In this document: piece by piece, positions 45,868-57,885 of the stretch | Layout of the letters: each line of letters begins with the position of its first letter | Position numbering within the stretch: the first letter of the stretch is position 1 | DNA from: Aradus depressus | Taxonomy: Eukaryota > Arthropoda > Insecta > Hemiptera > Aradidae | NCBI GenBank assembly: GCA_963662175.1 | Contig: OY759219.1 | Location: 32,034,908-32,098,907, forward strand | Length of the DNA: 64,000 nucleotides | Reading direction: 5' to 3' | Position numbers and translations under genes: made by a program | Notes under the pieces: generated by a model | The model's database searches: none | Seen by the model: only the letters and a program-made list of their open reading frames with translations | Told to the model about the DNA's origin: nothing

Positions 45868-45920
45868 GGCGCCGGTAGCTCTGATGTAGCATCCTTGTTT
45901 ATTCCGACCGAAGTCCTTAG
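45868..45920 (+). mobile_element. SINE-A head fragment
   Basis: GGCGCCGGTAGCTC followed by a degraded stretch and 'accgaagtccttagg'. Only the head survives, directly before the RepG copy. Confidence 0.5.
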
Positions 45921-45934
45921 GTTTTTTTTTTAAA

Positions 45935-46135
45935 GTGTAACTTCATTAACTAGATATATCAGGACGTTTTGAGGTAGATGTAGCGTTTTCCCTCTTCCAT
46001 AACGCAAACGAAAAATCGTAACATTTTTCATGCCCACTGAGTAGACTGCGCATATAGTGCGCACCTTTCACTTGTATCGCATAAAATGTACCCAATACAA
46101 TGGAAAAAAACAAGTGAAAATGAAGATAAAAATGG
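45935..46135 (+). repeat. RepG copy 2
   Basis: Counterpart of 34913-35115. Compared with copy 1 it contains an extra ~25 bp around 'gactgcgcatatagtgcgc', a small hairpin. Confidence 0.6.
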
Positions 46136-46139
46136 TGAG

Positions 46140-47110
46140 TACTTGAGTTTCGTTTTATAACCGTTATTTTATTCTACAATTCCGAAAACAATTTTGACAA
46201 TAACCGCATTTACTTTTAGATAATAAACAAAAACAACACTCGACGACTACTTACGTTATTATCCATATGCCTACTACCAGGGTGCATGAGTACGTGCACT
46301 ATATATAATTAAGGTTGCATACTTCGAAGAAGGGAGTTTGTGTGTATATGTGTTTGTGCAAACCTATATGACGAACAATTTTCTCTAAAAAGGTTTTTCC
46401 TAAAATGTCCATTATCAAATTATGAAATGCGCGAAAACATTATGCACCAATAATCACATGGATAACACCATCGGGCTGTGAATTTGACCGACTTCTAGCA
46501 TTTTTCTGCACGAGAGAAATTAAAAAATACCTCTCCAATTGATTCGATATATATCGCGATGGATCTTATCACAAATCGTTTAATTATTTTCGCCCTAGAA
46601 AACAAAACTCATTTTGATATTGACGCAAATATTTGAGTCTCAATGCATTCCTCAGTTTATATTCTTTCATTTGCCTCATTTTAAACACACTCATTTTATT
46701 ATACCTACTCTTCATGAAAAAATTTCTTATATGAAAAATTCTTGATATATCTCATATTCCTCTATATATATATTTTTCCTTCCAGAAAGTAGTTCGAAAA
46801 TTTCAATTCACAGACCTTCCTAGTTGAAGTTAGTTCAAAAATGTTGAAAATTAAATACAAGAAAATAAATAAGTGAGGGGTAGACAGAAGGGGTAACAGA
46901 ATTATATTCGCAGAGCCAGCAAGATACGAGGATGGCGAAAACGGCAGAATATTTTCATTTTAAAAAGTTAATTTAATTTAAAAAAATGAGTATTTATATT
47001 TTCAAAATCTTTTCCTATTTTTTAAATAAAAAACACTTTAATAAAATCCTGAGAACTTATTTTCTTCTAATCCAATTTTCTTTTTAAAAAATCTAATTTA
47101 ATGTTGAAAA
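46140..47110. other. AT-rich spacer
   Basis: No gene, no recognised repeat. Confidence 0.4.
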
Positions 47111-47117
47111 TTATATA

Positions 47118-47280
47118 TATTCCACTAAAGATATTTATAAAACTACCGGTTTCGGCCTCACACCATCGTCAGATCTAGCTATGAACTAAGTAGGAAAACT
47201 TACTGGACTGAGTTCATAACTAGACCTGACGATGGTGTGAGGCCGAAACCGGTAGTTTTATAAATATCTTGAGTGGAATA
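47118..47280. mobile_element. Second Penelope-like inverted repeat with hammerhead-like cores
   Basis: Arms 47118-47187 and 47211-47280 are near reverse complements around a 23-nt spacer. Each arm carries CTGACGA-(12 nt)-GAAA-CCGGTA: plus strand 47226-47254, minus strand 47144-47172. CTGACGA fits CUGANGA. ACCGGT would be a palindromic minimal helix III with UA at the cleavage position. Helix II (TGGTGTGAGGCC) is weak, about three pairs. Confidence 0.48.
47226..47262 (+). ncRNA. Hammerhead-ribozyme-like motif
   Basis: CTGACGA 47226-47232, helix II 47233-47244, GAAA 47245-47248, CCGG 47249-47252, UA 47253-47254 as the cleavage dinucleotide. Helix I is about four weak pairs (AGAC with GTTT, one G.T). 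The conserved boxes are intact but the stems are poor, so activity is doubtful. Confidence 0.38.
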
Positions 47281-47329
47281 GACAATATTTCAAAAAATAA
47301 GTTTGTTTTATTTATTCATTTATTACAAA

Positions 47330-47986
47330 TTCCACAATATGTCCGCGTTCCTCAACTTAGAAGTTGTTCAAATAATGTTTAAGGTTCAAGATCAAACAAG
47401 AAAAAAAATATGTATTTACATATGTATATATTTAATAAATTAATTTTTACAACTGTACATAGTATATATATTTCTGAAAAAAAAAGAATTAAGGAAAAAA
47501 CTAAGAAAGAAAAAATTAATACAATGTTACATACATGACGAAATCTAATGGAAATTATGTAATTACTGTTTTCGTACCGAAAAATAATCGGTGATATTCG
47601 TTTGTTTAGTTTTTTTTTTTTTTTTGGTAAATAAAACGCATTTTTGGTTTTTGTGCCAAATTTTTTTACCGTGCATTTAACTGAATCCTCCAAGAAATCG
47701 TCATTGCAGGCCAAAAATTGATTAATAATATTACTCGATGTAAACATTTATTTTAAACTCAGCCATGAAAATTCATTTGTAAGATATTCTGCACTGGAAA
47801 ATATTTCCGTCTGAAAACGTACTTATAAACGATTTATTTTCCCAGAAATCAATTCATTTTCAGTCATTAAAAGCGATATGCTCTTATTAACGATGTTCTT
47901 ATAACAGGATATTTTAAACATTAACCGGGAACTAGTAACTCCGTTCTTCAAATTCCACAACGTTCCTCAACTTAGAAGTTGAAAAC
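47330..47986. repeat. Segment bounded by a ~35-bp direct repeat
   Basis: 'cgttcctcaacttagaagttg' occurs near 47347 and again near 47966, each preceded by 'aaattccacaa'. Between them is a minus-strand 122-codon frame (47379-47747) with a Lys-run, a polar N-terminal part and one hydrophobic stretch, but no domain I can name. This may be an insertion with duplicated flanks. Confidence 0.35.
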
Positions 47987-48283
47987 AAGATATCACATGA
48001 ATAAATGAAAAAAAAATGATAATATATATCCATCTAACATGCAGCAAATTGAATTAAATTATTCTTTATTTTCAAAGCAACAGTAAAAAATAAAAATAAA
48101 TTGTTAATTTTTCTAACTTTATAGTAACTAAATTCAGAATTCTTTGTTTTGAGAATTGGGCTTTACAAAAAATGTTTCTTATTAAATGTCAAACTTCAAA
48201 ATACCCTTAGGGTTGAAAGCAATACAATCAATGTTAAAGCACTACTTTATAAAAAAAAAAAGGTATGATATAAATATAGTTAG

Positions 48284-48592
48284 TTATTATGACTCATGCT
48301 CATACTTTAACTACAAGGTCATATCTCCTACTACCAGAGCGCTCTTTTGTCGCTTTGTGAAGATGAGCCCGACTTTACTGTGGGGGTTCTAAATCTAAGT
48401 TTATTCACCTACTTAGGATAGAGGTCTTCAACCTGACATCGTACATGTTCGGAACCATCGCTTAATGTCCCATCCGAAGAACCGAGTGCTCTAGGTTTTT
48501 TCACCTCCCAGAAAAAAAACCTAAGGGCCTTGGCCGGGTTTCGAACTCGCGATCTTGAGCTCAGTAGGCAATCATACTACCTCTTAGTTACT
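48284..48592 (-). mobile_element. SINE-A, TAACTA-tail subfamily
   Basis: On the plus strand it starts 'gttagttattatgactcatg', so its tail is CATAATAACTAAC rather than CCTAA. The body and B box (GGTTTCGAACTCGCG on this strand) are present. The head ends in a degraded TAGTTACT. Confidence 0.72.
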
Positions 48593-48629
48593 CTTAACCT
48601 CCTGTAATTCCAACTTCATAGAAAATCCT

Positions 48630-48850
48630 AATCACATAAATGATACTTCGGGGGTGGTTGGGTTGCTTCCAAGCGGTACCACCAACTGAGGTTGGATTCA
48701 TAGCGGCTGTGGTTACTGGCACCAGCACCAGAAGCCAGTCCCTGACAGATTCTGCTGCTAGGACCAGAGCGAAGCGGTGGGTTTTCCCATTCATCCCCTA
48801 TTCCAAGGCACTAACTCCCCCCTAGACCCATTTCCACCTCTATAGAATAT
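48630..48850. other. GC-richer patch, unassigned
   Basis: Short overlapping frames of 61-66 codons on both strands and no motif. It could be a LINE or exon fragment. Confidence 0.3.
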
Positions 48851-49510
48851 TTACATATTTTTTGAAAGGTTGGATTCTATCCTCGGCGAGGTATGGGCGA
48901 GAACCTCAGTATGAGTTACTTCTACCAACTAAAAAAAATATACTATAGGTATACGTAAGTACAAACTCTTTGCACTGATGTAGACAAGAAATGCAGAGTC
49001 TGTACAAATACAAGAGGGGGCCTGTGTGATAAAATCGAGAACGAACCAGTCCTCAGTTGGGCTTCTGAATGGGAATTGCTAAGTTTTATCTTAAAGCAAC
49101 CAACATGGTAGATTTATGAAATAAAGTTTTCCGGTTCCTCCAACATGTTTCTTATATCCTCCTCGTTGTTTTTTATTTGAAAAACTCTCTCCTAAAGGCT
49201 AAACAAGAAGGTATATTTGTTTCGGATGGTCATATCTCTCGGCTCATTACACCTCCGATAGAGGTGTTGACAGACAGCCACCCTCTGTCTCCCCGGCCAG
49301 GAACATTCCGCCCCCTAACAAGTTGGACTAAATATAGTAACCGAATCCTATTTGAAGGTTGTCAACCTTTTTGTTTATTCTCCCTTTATGGCCAGAGTTG
49401 GATCCAGAGGGAGGACGATTTGATTTGTGAATTATTCTAAGCTTTTAAGAAATTATTAACATTGTCTGCAAAGGTATTAATCAAAGACAAAAAAAAAAAC
49501 TTATGTTTTT
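48851..49510. other. Unassigned, with an 87-codon frame
   Basis: A plus-strand frame at 49177-49440 reads through a moderately GC-rich segment (49230-49400). I recognise no domain, and it has no neighbour suggesting a role. Confidence 0.25.
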
Positions 49511-49514
49511 TTTA

Positions 49515-49735
49515 AATTTTTACTTTCTTATACCTATAGTATAAGGAAGTATTGTAATCGTGCGAAAATCCGAGATCGAGATTTCAACTGATTTTCACGT
49601 TTCAAGGTCCCCTGAATATGTTTTGACCATTTTCGTGATGATGTCTGTCTGAGTGTGTGTGTGTGTGTGTATGTGATCGAAAAGTTGTGAGTTCTTATCG
49701 CAAAAACGATTGTAGCTATGAACCGACTTCGCCGC
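49515..49735 (+). repeat. RepH copy with (GT)n
   Basis: A leading hairpin of the form CTTATAC...GTATAAG is followed by GAAGTATTGTAATCGTGCG, 'cgagatttcaactgatttt', 'aaggtcccctgaatatg', a (GT)8 run near 49653-49670 and 'aacgattgtagctatgaac'. The same order is found at 62625-63115. It shares its leading hairpin and first ~100 bp layout with RepB. Confidence 0.6.
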
Positions 49736-50095
49736 ACGAACAGTTCTGGTTGTTCTTCCTCTTAAAGAAGATGAAAGAGTTGAAATCTCCGTGATCTGAT
49801 AGTATCTGGGACATCCAGTGATCAGGCAGTAGTCCGGACGTACCCGGATTTCCTGAAATATGCATAGGTCGTTCGACCATCGGATGATCGTGACAACTGC
49901 TGTTGCCATTTCTCCACAATCCATTCCTGGACAATGTCCCTGCAACGCTCTAGTCTGGACTGTCCGCGCATCTCATCCTCCAGGGCTAGTAGTAAGGGCA
50001 CATCCTATATCTGCTCCTAAAGGCAAATTGCGTCTACAGATGTACGAGGCGACAGCTTTGTCCAAGACCAAGTCTATAGGGCCCGCTAGCCCTGC
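49717..50095 (-). pseudogene. R1-like LINE fragment, broken
   Basis: On the minus strand this aligns in parts with the LINE at 14904-15317. It has LPDHW, HGDF, FKRKN and CSCGEV (the Cys-x-Cys motif) in changing frames, preceded by a GC-richer part with GADIGCA- and RALQGHCPG-like pieces. Several indels. Confidence 0.58.
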
Positions 50096-50321
50096 AATCT
50101 ATTTCTTCTATCCAAAAAACATTTTTTTTTTAAGAAGTCTATATATTCATCAATTCATATTCTTCTCCCCCTCCTGTTACACTCCTTCCTGTTATCCCCC
50201 CCTCCCTCTCTAAAAGTTCCCCCTCTATCTCCGCTCCTGCAGGGAAACAGACGAACGCTTAGCTGTAGTCAGGGAGCATACATTTTGAATTTACCTAGTC
50301 ACAAGTACATAACTTGTATAT

Positions 50322-50505
50322 ATCTTGAACAGGCCGTCCTTTGGATGGGACGTTAAGGGGTGGTCTTGCGACAGTACGATGTCAGGTACTCGTTAAAGAT
50401 CTCTCCCTGGGCTCATGTCCACCAGAGCGACGAAAGAACGCTCTAGTAGTAGGCGATATGACCTCGTAGTTAAAGCCCGGGCATGAGTCACAATAACTAA
50501 CTTAC
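50322..50505 (+). mobile_element. SINE-A fragment without head
   Basis: From 'caggccgtcctttggatggg' to GCCCGGGCATGAGTCACAATAACTAAC. The tail is of the TAACTA type. The Pol III boxes are absent. Confidence 0.68.
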
Positions 50506-50638
50506 ACCTAACCATATATAATTTATATGACAGTGAATACTGATTTTTATTTTATAGAAATATTTTTAATTACTATGGATGGGAGGTTTCTCCCGAAACT
50601 TATATCGTTAATACTATTGAATTCGATTGACTTGATAA

Positions 50639-50822
50639 ATTGGGAGATGAATAGCAAAAAAAATTATTATATTATCGTAAAATTTCCTTTCACAACCCAG
50701 AATCAACATCTAATAATTAAATTCAAGAAAATTGGGAGATAAATAGCATAAAAAATTACTATATTACTGTAAAATTTCCTTTCACAACCCAGAATCAACA
50801 TCTAAATATTAAATTCAAGAAA
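50639..50822 (+). repeat. 2 x 92-bp tandem duplication
   Basis: The units start 'attgggagatgaatagc' (50639) and 'attgggagataaatagc' (50731) and are over 90% identical. AT-rich, no frame conserved. Confidence 0.8.
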
Positions 50823-50834
50823 AACAAAAAGGTC

Positions 50835-50890
50835 GTGTTGGTGAATCACCGGCAACATACTTCCTCAGCTCGAATTATTTGCATCATCTA
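50835..50890 (-). repeat. RepB terminal hairpin fragment
   Basis: 'gttggtgaatcaccggcaac' and 'acttcctcagctcgaatta'. Confidence 0.55.
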
Positions 50891-51138
50891 AGTTTTAACC
50901 CTCCTAAATTCTCTTCTTCCACTAATTTTGCATTCTAGAATTGCGCAATTGTGTTAAATTGTTTCAAATTAAAAATATTATATGTTTTCCCTTTTGAAGG
51001 AACAAGGAAATTTTAAATACAGAAAAGATTGCCCTTCAAACTTCAGAAAATATATTAATTAATAGCTTAATTCTTATTTTTTTCGTTATTTTTAAATATT
51101 TTTTTATTAATTTAAAAACGTTTTCCTTTTATTATTTT
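50891..51138. other. AT-rich spacer
   Basis: No features seen. Confidence 0.4.
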
Positions 51139-51815
51139 TACTTCCCCTATACGAAGTATGGGGGAAGTTATGTAATCGGTCAACAATTTGATTCGGAGTT
51201 TTCAACGTAATTTCATCTTTTCCGACCTCTTAATTCCAAATATGAAAAAAAAAAATCTGTGCGTCTTTGTGTCTGTGAACACGATAACTCCCGATAGAAT
51301 GAATGTATCGACATGACATTTTATGTCAATCCAGAACCCATTAACGACGACACATATTGTTTTTCAGTCAAATCGACCAATGGAAACGGGTTTAAACAGG
51401 AGAAGCTTAACTCTAATAATAACTGTCGTTGTAATAAATATATCGACACAAAATACCATTTGTGAATTCAAAATCCAATAAGGACTAAACTTATTAATTA
51501 TTTGCGGAACCGATAGAAGGGGGGCTCAACTCGAAATCACAATAACTGCTGTTGTAATGAATGTATTGACGCAAAATTTCAGTGGAATCGGTAGATGGGA
51601 AGAGTGGGATCAGAGGGGGGGCTCAATGTAAGAACCCCAATTACTGCCGATGTAATGAATGTATCGATACAAAATTTAGTACGAGGATTTAGGAGCCCCT
51701 ATGTAAGTTAACTGTTGAATATATTAGCGCAAACGGTCGACTGGTTTTGGAGGAGGAGCGAAAAGTTAATTGATTAATTCGTTCTGAGGAAGTGCATAGC
51801 GGGTGATTCACCGAC
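51139..51815 (+). repeat. RepB, full-length reference copy
   Basis: 677 bp. It opens with a hairpin (ACTTCCCCTATAC/GTATGGGGGAAGT) and closes with an end hairpin near 51792-51812 (CGGGTGATTCACCGACAA). Both terminal regions contain ACTTCCCC or its inverse GGGAAGT (GAGGAAGT in this copy), giving a short subterminal inverted repeat. The interior has recurring TGTATCGATAC- and TGTATCGACA-type motifs and a purine-rich 'gaatcggtagatgggaag' block. No frame, no A/B box, no flanking duplication that I can define. Class unknown. Confidence 0.75.
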
Positions 51816-52278
51816 AACTTGTTTTAAGGTGTTCTTCAAGTTTTACACATAGATTTTTTATTTTTTTTTATAGCTAATAAATGAACAAAATATTTTAAGA
51901 TATAATTTAGGGATTTTACATAATTATTTAAACAAAATTCATAATTCTTCAATATTATACACACGTTTTATCTTGAGACTTTCTCCCGTTATAGAAGTGA
52001 AGATATATTTTTAGAAATCTATTTATGCTCTGAGTTAAGTGGGCTTTATTTTTTTTAAATAATTTTAAGGAAAATACATTTTTTTTCTATGGATTTTTAT
52101 AATGTGCTAAATTAAAATTATACCGATCACCGGAAACCAAATTATGATACCTTTTTGTGATATGAGATAAAATAAAAATTGGTCAACATTTTTTTTCCAG
52201 TTGAGTGTTTGAAAATAGATAATAGTAAGAAAATTACATATAAAAATTAGAGCCATATAGTGCCACGAAAATTTATAA
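51816..52278. other. AT-rich spacer
   Basis: No features seen beyond A/T runs. Confidence 0.4.
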
Positions 52279-52280
52279 TA

Positions 52281-53041
52281 CAGTAAAATTCGGTTATAAC
52301 GATATTCAAGGGACTAAGAAAAATACATCGTTATATCCGGAACCAAACTGTTAAACCTAAATACAAATGTATGGGCTTGTTAGTGAAAAAAAGGTGTTTT
52401 ACAATGGTCATAACGAGAAAGTTTACATATTTTTATTTACTTTTTAAAATTTACTTACATACATTCGTAAATGTATACAAAAATTATGTACATACACTTG
52501 ATTACATATGTATTAATTTTCCACAAAAAAAATCAGTTATTTTAGTTTGCTTGCTTTTTTTTAAGTATACATTTTTGCTTACATGGTTATGAAGTTCCGA
52601 AGTCACGATCCCTACGGAGGCAAAGGAAAGACTAATCTGAAACTAGGAATATACGAACTAGAAGGCAAGAAGGGAGTTCGAAGAAAATTCGACAAGGGGG
52701 AAATGGAATGACTCATGGCTCTCGGAAAGAGTAAACAAGAACCGTGTTTAAAACCCTTTTCTATAATGTTCGTAGTTTTCATCTGTTCAAAACTCATACT
52801 GTTTTACCCAATTATGTATGTATGTGCATATGTACATACATTATGATATCGTTATAACCGAAATGAAAAAACAACTTTTTCTTATGTTTTTGATCGTTTT
52901 ATACGGAATCGTTATACCTATAATCGTTATATCCGGATTTATTTCTTCACTTTTAAATAGCAAACCAAACTTGATACAGGTTTTACATCGTTATATCCGG
53001 ACAATCGTTTTATCAGGAATCGTTATAAAAGGATTTTACTG
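52281..53041. mobile_element. Pogo-like non-autonomous element, complete
   Basis: The ends CAGTAAAATTCGGTTATAACGA and, inverted, CAGTAAAATCCTTTTATAACGA are flanked by TA (52279-52280 and 53042-53043). Additional internal ATCGTTATATCCGGA motifs occur near 52327, 52848, 52907, 52923, 52987 and 53004. The middle carries non-repetitive DNA (about 52600-52800) of unknown origin, with a 61-codon minus-strand frame. No transposase. Confidence 0.78.
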
Positions 53042-53107
53042 TAATTGATTGATTAATTACATTAGGAATGTTTAATTTTTGCAATAAAAGAACCAGAAAA
53101 AAAAAAA

Positions 53108-53440
53108 AATTATGGCCGGTGAATGAATGACCGGCAATGTTCTTTACCAACAAGAATTATTAAATTAAGTGTTCGCTCTCCCTCCACAACTAATTGATGG
53201 TTCGGGCTAAGCTAGCAGTTTTTCTTGTGTCGATAATTTATAGTTAAATCCTAAGTCTGGGTATACATATAAAATTTCGTGTCGATACGTTCATTCTGTC
53301 GGGAGTTATTGTGCTCACAGACACACAAACCTTAACAGACATTTTTTTTTTTTTATTATTGGATTGAGAATTTGGTACACGAGAAATTTCTATGAAAAAA
53401 CAATATCGAATTTATGACCAATAACATAAATTCCTCTATA
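53108..53440 (-). repeat. RepB, internally deleted
   Basis: 'gccggtgaatgaatgaccgg' and 'ctctccctccacaactaattg', then a jump to 'gtcgatacgttcattctgtcg' and 'cgaatttatgaccaataac'. Both ends are recognisable while the middle is lost. Confidence 0.65.
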
Positions 53441-53970
53441 CATTGTATGTCTATATATTTTTTAGCTGTGTTTATAAAAATAAAAGTTGCTGTATTTTTT
53501 TCGTTATCGTTATAATATTGGGTTATTTTTTATTATATATATATTTTTATCTTTATCTTTGCATATATAGATCACATGATATTTATTATACATATAAAAA
53601 AATTCATATTATAACATTGATGACGTCATCCGGACGCCCGGACACTGAAAAAGGAAAAAGAAAAAAAAAGTTATTTTTTGCCAATTTTGACCCTTTGAAA
53701 CTTGGTCAAAAATGATTCTTATTGGCTACTTTTTTTTTTTTTTTTTGTTCAGCCCGGAGTTCTCCAGACGGCTATATCGGAAAAAACATCATTTTGTTAA
53801 TGAATAATATACTTTTTTCGATGCAAAAAGTGGCATTTGGTGTCACGAGAAAAGTAACACAGCAGTGTCTTTCGACATTTTTTTTCGGACTTGTCCAGAG
53901 ACAATGCCGTGTCTCCTGATGTTGACCCTCTCGTCGATCCTTTTAATTAGGCAGTACAGGTTCTCTCAAA
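53441..53970. other. Unassigned
   Basis: T-rich frames only up to 53715. After a T-run (53731-53748) a short mixed segment holds a 65-codon frame of no recognised type. Confidence 0.3.
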
Positions 53971-53974
53971 AATT

Positions 53975-54525
53975 GGCCGGTGAATCACGGGCTATGTACT
54001 TCCCCAGCACCAATTAATTATGTTTTCGCTCTCCCTCCAAAGCCAATCGACCGTTTGGGCTAAAACTCAATATTTGACTTACATTGCTTCTGAATCCTCA
54101 AACTAAATGTTGTATAGATACATTGGCAGTTATTAGTGTATTTGAGTCGAGCCCCCTTTGGTGGTCCCCCTTAACTTCAATCGATTTCGAGAAAAGTTTA
54201 TAAGTGCCATATAGGGTTTTGAATTACAATATAAAATGTCATGTAAATACATTAATTATTTCGGCGGTTTTTGGGGTTTTTGTGCAGAGGTTTTCTTCTC
54301 CGCTTCAGCTGATTCCGCTGAAAATTCATGGGTGTTCTCCTTGTATTGAATATACATAATATCGTTTCGATAGATTCTTTCTATCGGGAGTTCACAAACA
54401 CAGAGATTTTTTTTTTCTTTTTTGGGGGTATGTATAAACGAAATTCCGTTGAAAATTCCGCATCGAATTTCTGACCGATTGCATACCTTTTCCTATTCTT
54501 CGTACAGCTGGAAAAGAAAAAGTAA
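53975..54525 (-). repeat. RepB, nearly full length
   Basis: 'ttggccggtgaatcacgggc', 'gtacttccccagcaccaatt', 'ccctccaaagccaatcgacc', and so on to 'gcatcgaatttctgaccgat' and 'ttcgtacagctggaaaag'. A good second reference for RepB. Confidence 0.75.
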
Positions 54526-54604
54526 AAAAATCAGTGGCGGGTGAAGTGAGGAAAAGTACCAATTTCTTAACAATATTCGTTGTATGGAAGATCTTGGAGA
54601 AAAA

Positions 54605-54904
54605 GAGGGCGCCGGTAGCTCAGTGGTATGTGTGCTTGGCTTCTGAGCTCAAGAACGTGGGTTCGAAACCCCCCTAAAATAAACTTAAGCACGCCGTCCT
54701 CCGGATTGGACGATAAGCGATACTCCCGAGCCTGTACGATGTCAGGTACTCGTTAAAGACCCCTGCCCTAGGTTAGGCAAAATTTAGGACTCCCACAGTA
54801 GAGTCGGGCTCATGTCCACCAGTGTGGCGAAAGAGCGTTTTGGTAGTAGGCGATATGACCTCATAGTTAAAGCCCGGGCATGAATCATAAAACCTAACCT
54901 AACC
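54605..54904 (+). mobile_element. SINE-A with post-B-box deletion
   Basis: Head and both Pol III boxes are intact (GGTTCGAAACC). About 30 bp after the B box are missing, so that CCCCC joins 'ctaaaataaac'. The tail is CATAAAACCTAACCTAACC. The flanks 'cttggagaaaaaga' and 'cttagggaaaaaaa' may be a decayed target duplication. Confidence 0.82.
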
Positions 54905-55345
54905 TCTTAGGGAAAAAAAATTACAGTAATTATGTTAATAGGTGATGTAAAGATGTTTATAATTTTCTTGCAACGTTTTTTTCACTATCTAAAGGTATAG
55001 TTATATGTACATATTAATTATATTATTAAATATTAATTATAACTATGTTATTATGTTAATGTCTATTAAACGTAACCATTTAGTTTGCTAATTTTTAATT
55101 TTTATTCGCAATAGATTATCAACCTTGCACAACATTTTAAAACTGAAAATATTGGCAAGTTGTTGAGTTGTGCCGAGGAGGGGAAGGTGTTATCCAAAGG
55201 AGATAAAAAAATTACCTCAAAAATTGACCTTTTTGGTGGAAAAAATCATTAAACTTTTAGTTAACTTTTTTTTGCCATCTGATAAATAATAAAATGCAGG
55301 AAGAAAGAGCTATTATATTCACTGCTCCACAAAAAACAAACAAAA
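54905..55345. other. AT-rich spacer
   Basis: No gene or repeat recognised. Confidence 0.4.
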
Positions 55346-55349
55346 AAAA

Positions 55350-56195
55350 CAGTGTTGTCCTTATGGAATTTTGAATTCACTTATGAAATTGTGTGTCGAT
55401 ACATTCATTAGAACGGCAGTTATTAGAGTTTTTATGATAAACCTCCCCTCGAATCCCCCTACCCTTTGGTATATTTGGCTGAAAATCAGTGGGTGTCGTC
55501 GTTAGAGAGTTCTGAATTCACATATAAATATTTCGTGTCGATACATTCATTAGCGTTCAAAGACATACAGACGGACACCATTTTTGGAATCTAGAGGTCG
55601 GAAAACATGATATTTCTTTGAAAACTCCGCATCGAATTTCCGACCAATTACATAACTTTCCCTGTACAGCAAGGTAAGGAAAAAATGGAGGCTGTCTGTA
55701 TACACGGTAACTCCCGATAGAATGAATGTATCGACATGAAATTTTATTTGTGTATTCAGAATCCCCACAGGACGACATCTATTGATTTTTAACCTAATCG
55801 GCCAAAGGAGAGGATTAATTGGAGAACGCTAATAGAAACACTCTAATAACTGCCAATATAATAAATGTATCGATATAAATTTCGTGTCGATACATTCATT
55901 ACATTGACAATTACAAGAGCTTTAAGTTGAATCCCTCCTCTAATCCCCCCTCCCCCCCTTTTTCCGTCGCTAATTCAGCTGAAAGTTAATAGGTATCGTC
56001 CTCATGGAATTTTAAAATAACACGAAATTTCGTGCCGATACATTCAATTCAACAAGACTTGTGTCCAAAGCACAGACACATATAACTCGAAAACAAAAGT
56101 TTTCATTTTTGGATCAAGGAGTCGAAGAACTTGAAATTTTGGCGAAATTCTGGCAGATTACATAACTTGGCTTATTTTACATATAGCTCAGTAAA
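55350..56195. repeat. RepB mosaic with alternating orientation
   Basis: Three RepB parts lie side by side: minus (about 55350-55680), plus (about 55685-55870) and minus (about 55870-56195). At the last junction AATGTATCGATAT meets TGTCGATACATT, so the two copies fold back on each other. The ORFs on the minus strand at 55550-55778 are by-products of this repeat. Confidence 0.65.
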
Positions 56196-56506
56196 TAATA
56201 AATGGACAAATTAGTATCTGAATACATTCAATTATTTATGTGTTATGTCTGTCCAATTAGGACTTACCTACCAATTGAAATGAGAAATTGACACCATCCA
56301 ATGAAAACTGACGTTATAATCCAGCTAAAATCTTTTAAAAAATGACTTAATTTATCAAATTATTGGTTTGCAAATGTATTTATTTTTTTCTCTTTGCGGA
56401 TATATATCTGCGATTTAATGGCGGAGTGCCTGGACAGCTGTCATATGTAGTTATATCTCGAATTTATTTTTAGTAACATCTCCTGAACCTTCAATTCTAC
56501 CGAAAT

Positions 56507-56832
56507 AGAGAGGGCGCCGGTAGCTCAGTGGTATGCGTGCTTGTCTTCTGAGCTCAAGATCGTGGGTTCGTAACCCGACCGAGGCCCTTAGTTTATTTTA
56601 TCTGAGAGGTAAAGCGATGGGACGTTAAGCGATGGTCCCGAGCCTGTACGATGTCAGGTACTCTTTAAAGACCCCTATCCTAAATGAATAAAAATCTAGG
56701 GTAGGCAACATTTAGAACTCCCACAGTAGAGTCGGGCTCATGTCCACCAGAGTGACGAAAGAGCGCTCTGGTAGTAGGCGATATGACCTCATAGTTAAAG
56801 CCCGGACATGAGTCATAAAACCTAACCTAACC
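56507..56832 (+). mobile_element. SINE-A, full length, with target duplication
   Basis: TCTACCGAAAT at 56496-56506 and 56833-56843 flanks a copy with an intact A box, a slightly altered B box (GGTTCGTAACC), a small body deletion after 'ttatctgagagg', and tail CATAAAACCTAACCTAACC. Confidence 0.88.
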
Positions 56833-56917
56833 TCTACCGAAATTATTTTGTAACTAGCTGATTACCCGGCCTTCTCGGGAGGTAACTTTACGTTATATTA
56901 CTTTATTATTTCCTCAG

Positions 56918-57195
56918 CTATATGAAGTATTGGGGAAGTTATGTAATCGGTCAGAAATTCGATGCTGAGGTTTCAATTAAATTTCATGTTTTCCGATCTC
57001 ATTCCAAAAATGAAAAAAAAAGTTCATCTCTGAACACGATAACTCTTATAGAAAAAATGCATCGAGGTCCCGAGCCTGTGTGATGTCAAAACTTAGGATA
57101 CACAGTAGAGTCGGTGCGATGAAAGAGCACTCTGGTAGTAGGCGATATAATCTCATAGTTAAGGCTTGGGCCTGAGTCATAACAACTAATTAATG
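56918..57195 (+). repeat. RepB leading end joined to SINE-A tail
   Basis: RepB ('tcctcagctatatgaagtat', 'atgtaatcggtcagaaattc', 'gaacacgataactcttatag') runs to about 57062. It switches directly into the last ~130 bp of SINE-A ('gaggtcccgagcctgtgtg', 'gtagtaggcgatataatctc', CATAACAACTA). Confidence 0.6.
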
Positions 57196-57240
57196 TACAA
57201 AAACAAGAGGAAGTTAGATCGCAGTCGCCCCATAGTGTGC

Positions 57241-57433
57241 AGGTAACATAATTGGATAACATCACCTAACACCGGTAACCACAGACGAAGGTTACCTCCT
57301 TCCTTCACCATAGTGTTGAGCAGGAATTAGGGCGAGGTCCGGGTAACATTATTAGTTAACATAACCTCAGACGGATAACCACAAAAGGAGGTTGTCTCGC
57401 TTCTGCTTCATGGTGGTGGGGGTGGTTAGGGCG
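57241..57433 (+). repeat. Two-unit imperfect tandem repeat
   Basis: Two units of about 95 bp each contain GGTAACAT, GGATAAC or GTTAACAT, GATAACCACA and TTAGGGCGAG. They differ at ~25% of positions. Moderately GC-rich. Function unknown. Confidence 0.6.
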
Positions 57434-57834
57434 AGATGTGAGATGTCTCCATATAAAAGAAAATAGTGGATTCGAACCTCAACCTTTCTAGATCTACGCT
57501 GTATTCAAAACAACTGATTACTGATTTAAAATCTGGCTAATAAACTGTTAAAAGACATTTTACCTTTTCTTCCGAACAACCAAATTATGAAAAATTATCA
57601 AAACTCTTTTTTTTTATTAGGGGTTGATAAAAACTTCAAAATGATGTGCTACTCAATATTCTAAAAAAAAAAAAAAAAATTCTGTTATCTTTTCACCATG
57701 CCCCCCAATTATATATTCGACAGTTATGATGTAACCGTTGGAAAATTGAATTATTATATTTTTGGTTTTACATATTAACCTCGAAAAGTCAGCCACTAAA
57801 GAGCTAACACATATTTTATGTTTATGCTTATGCT

Positions 57835-57846
57835 CAGGGGTGTAGA

Positions 57847-57885
<39 letters not shown>
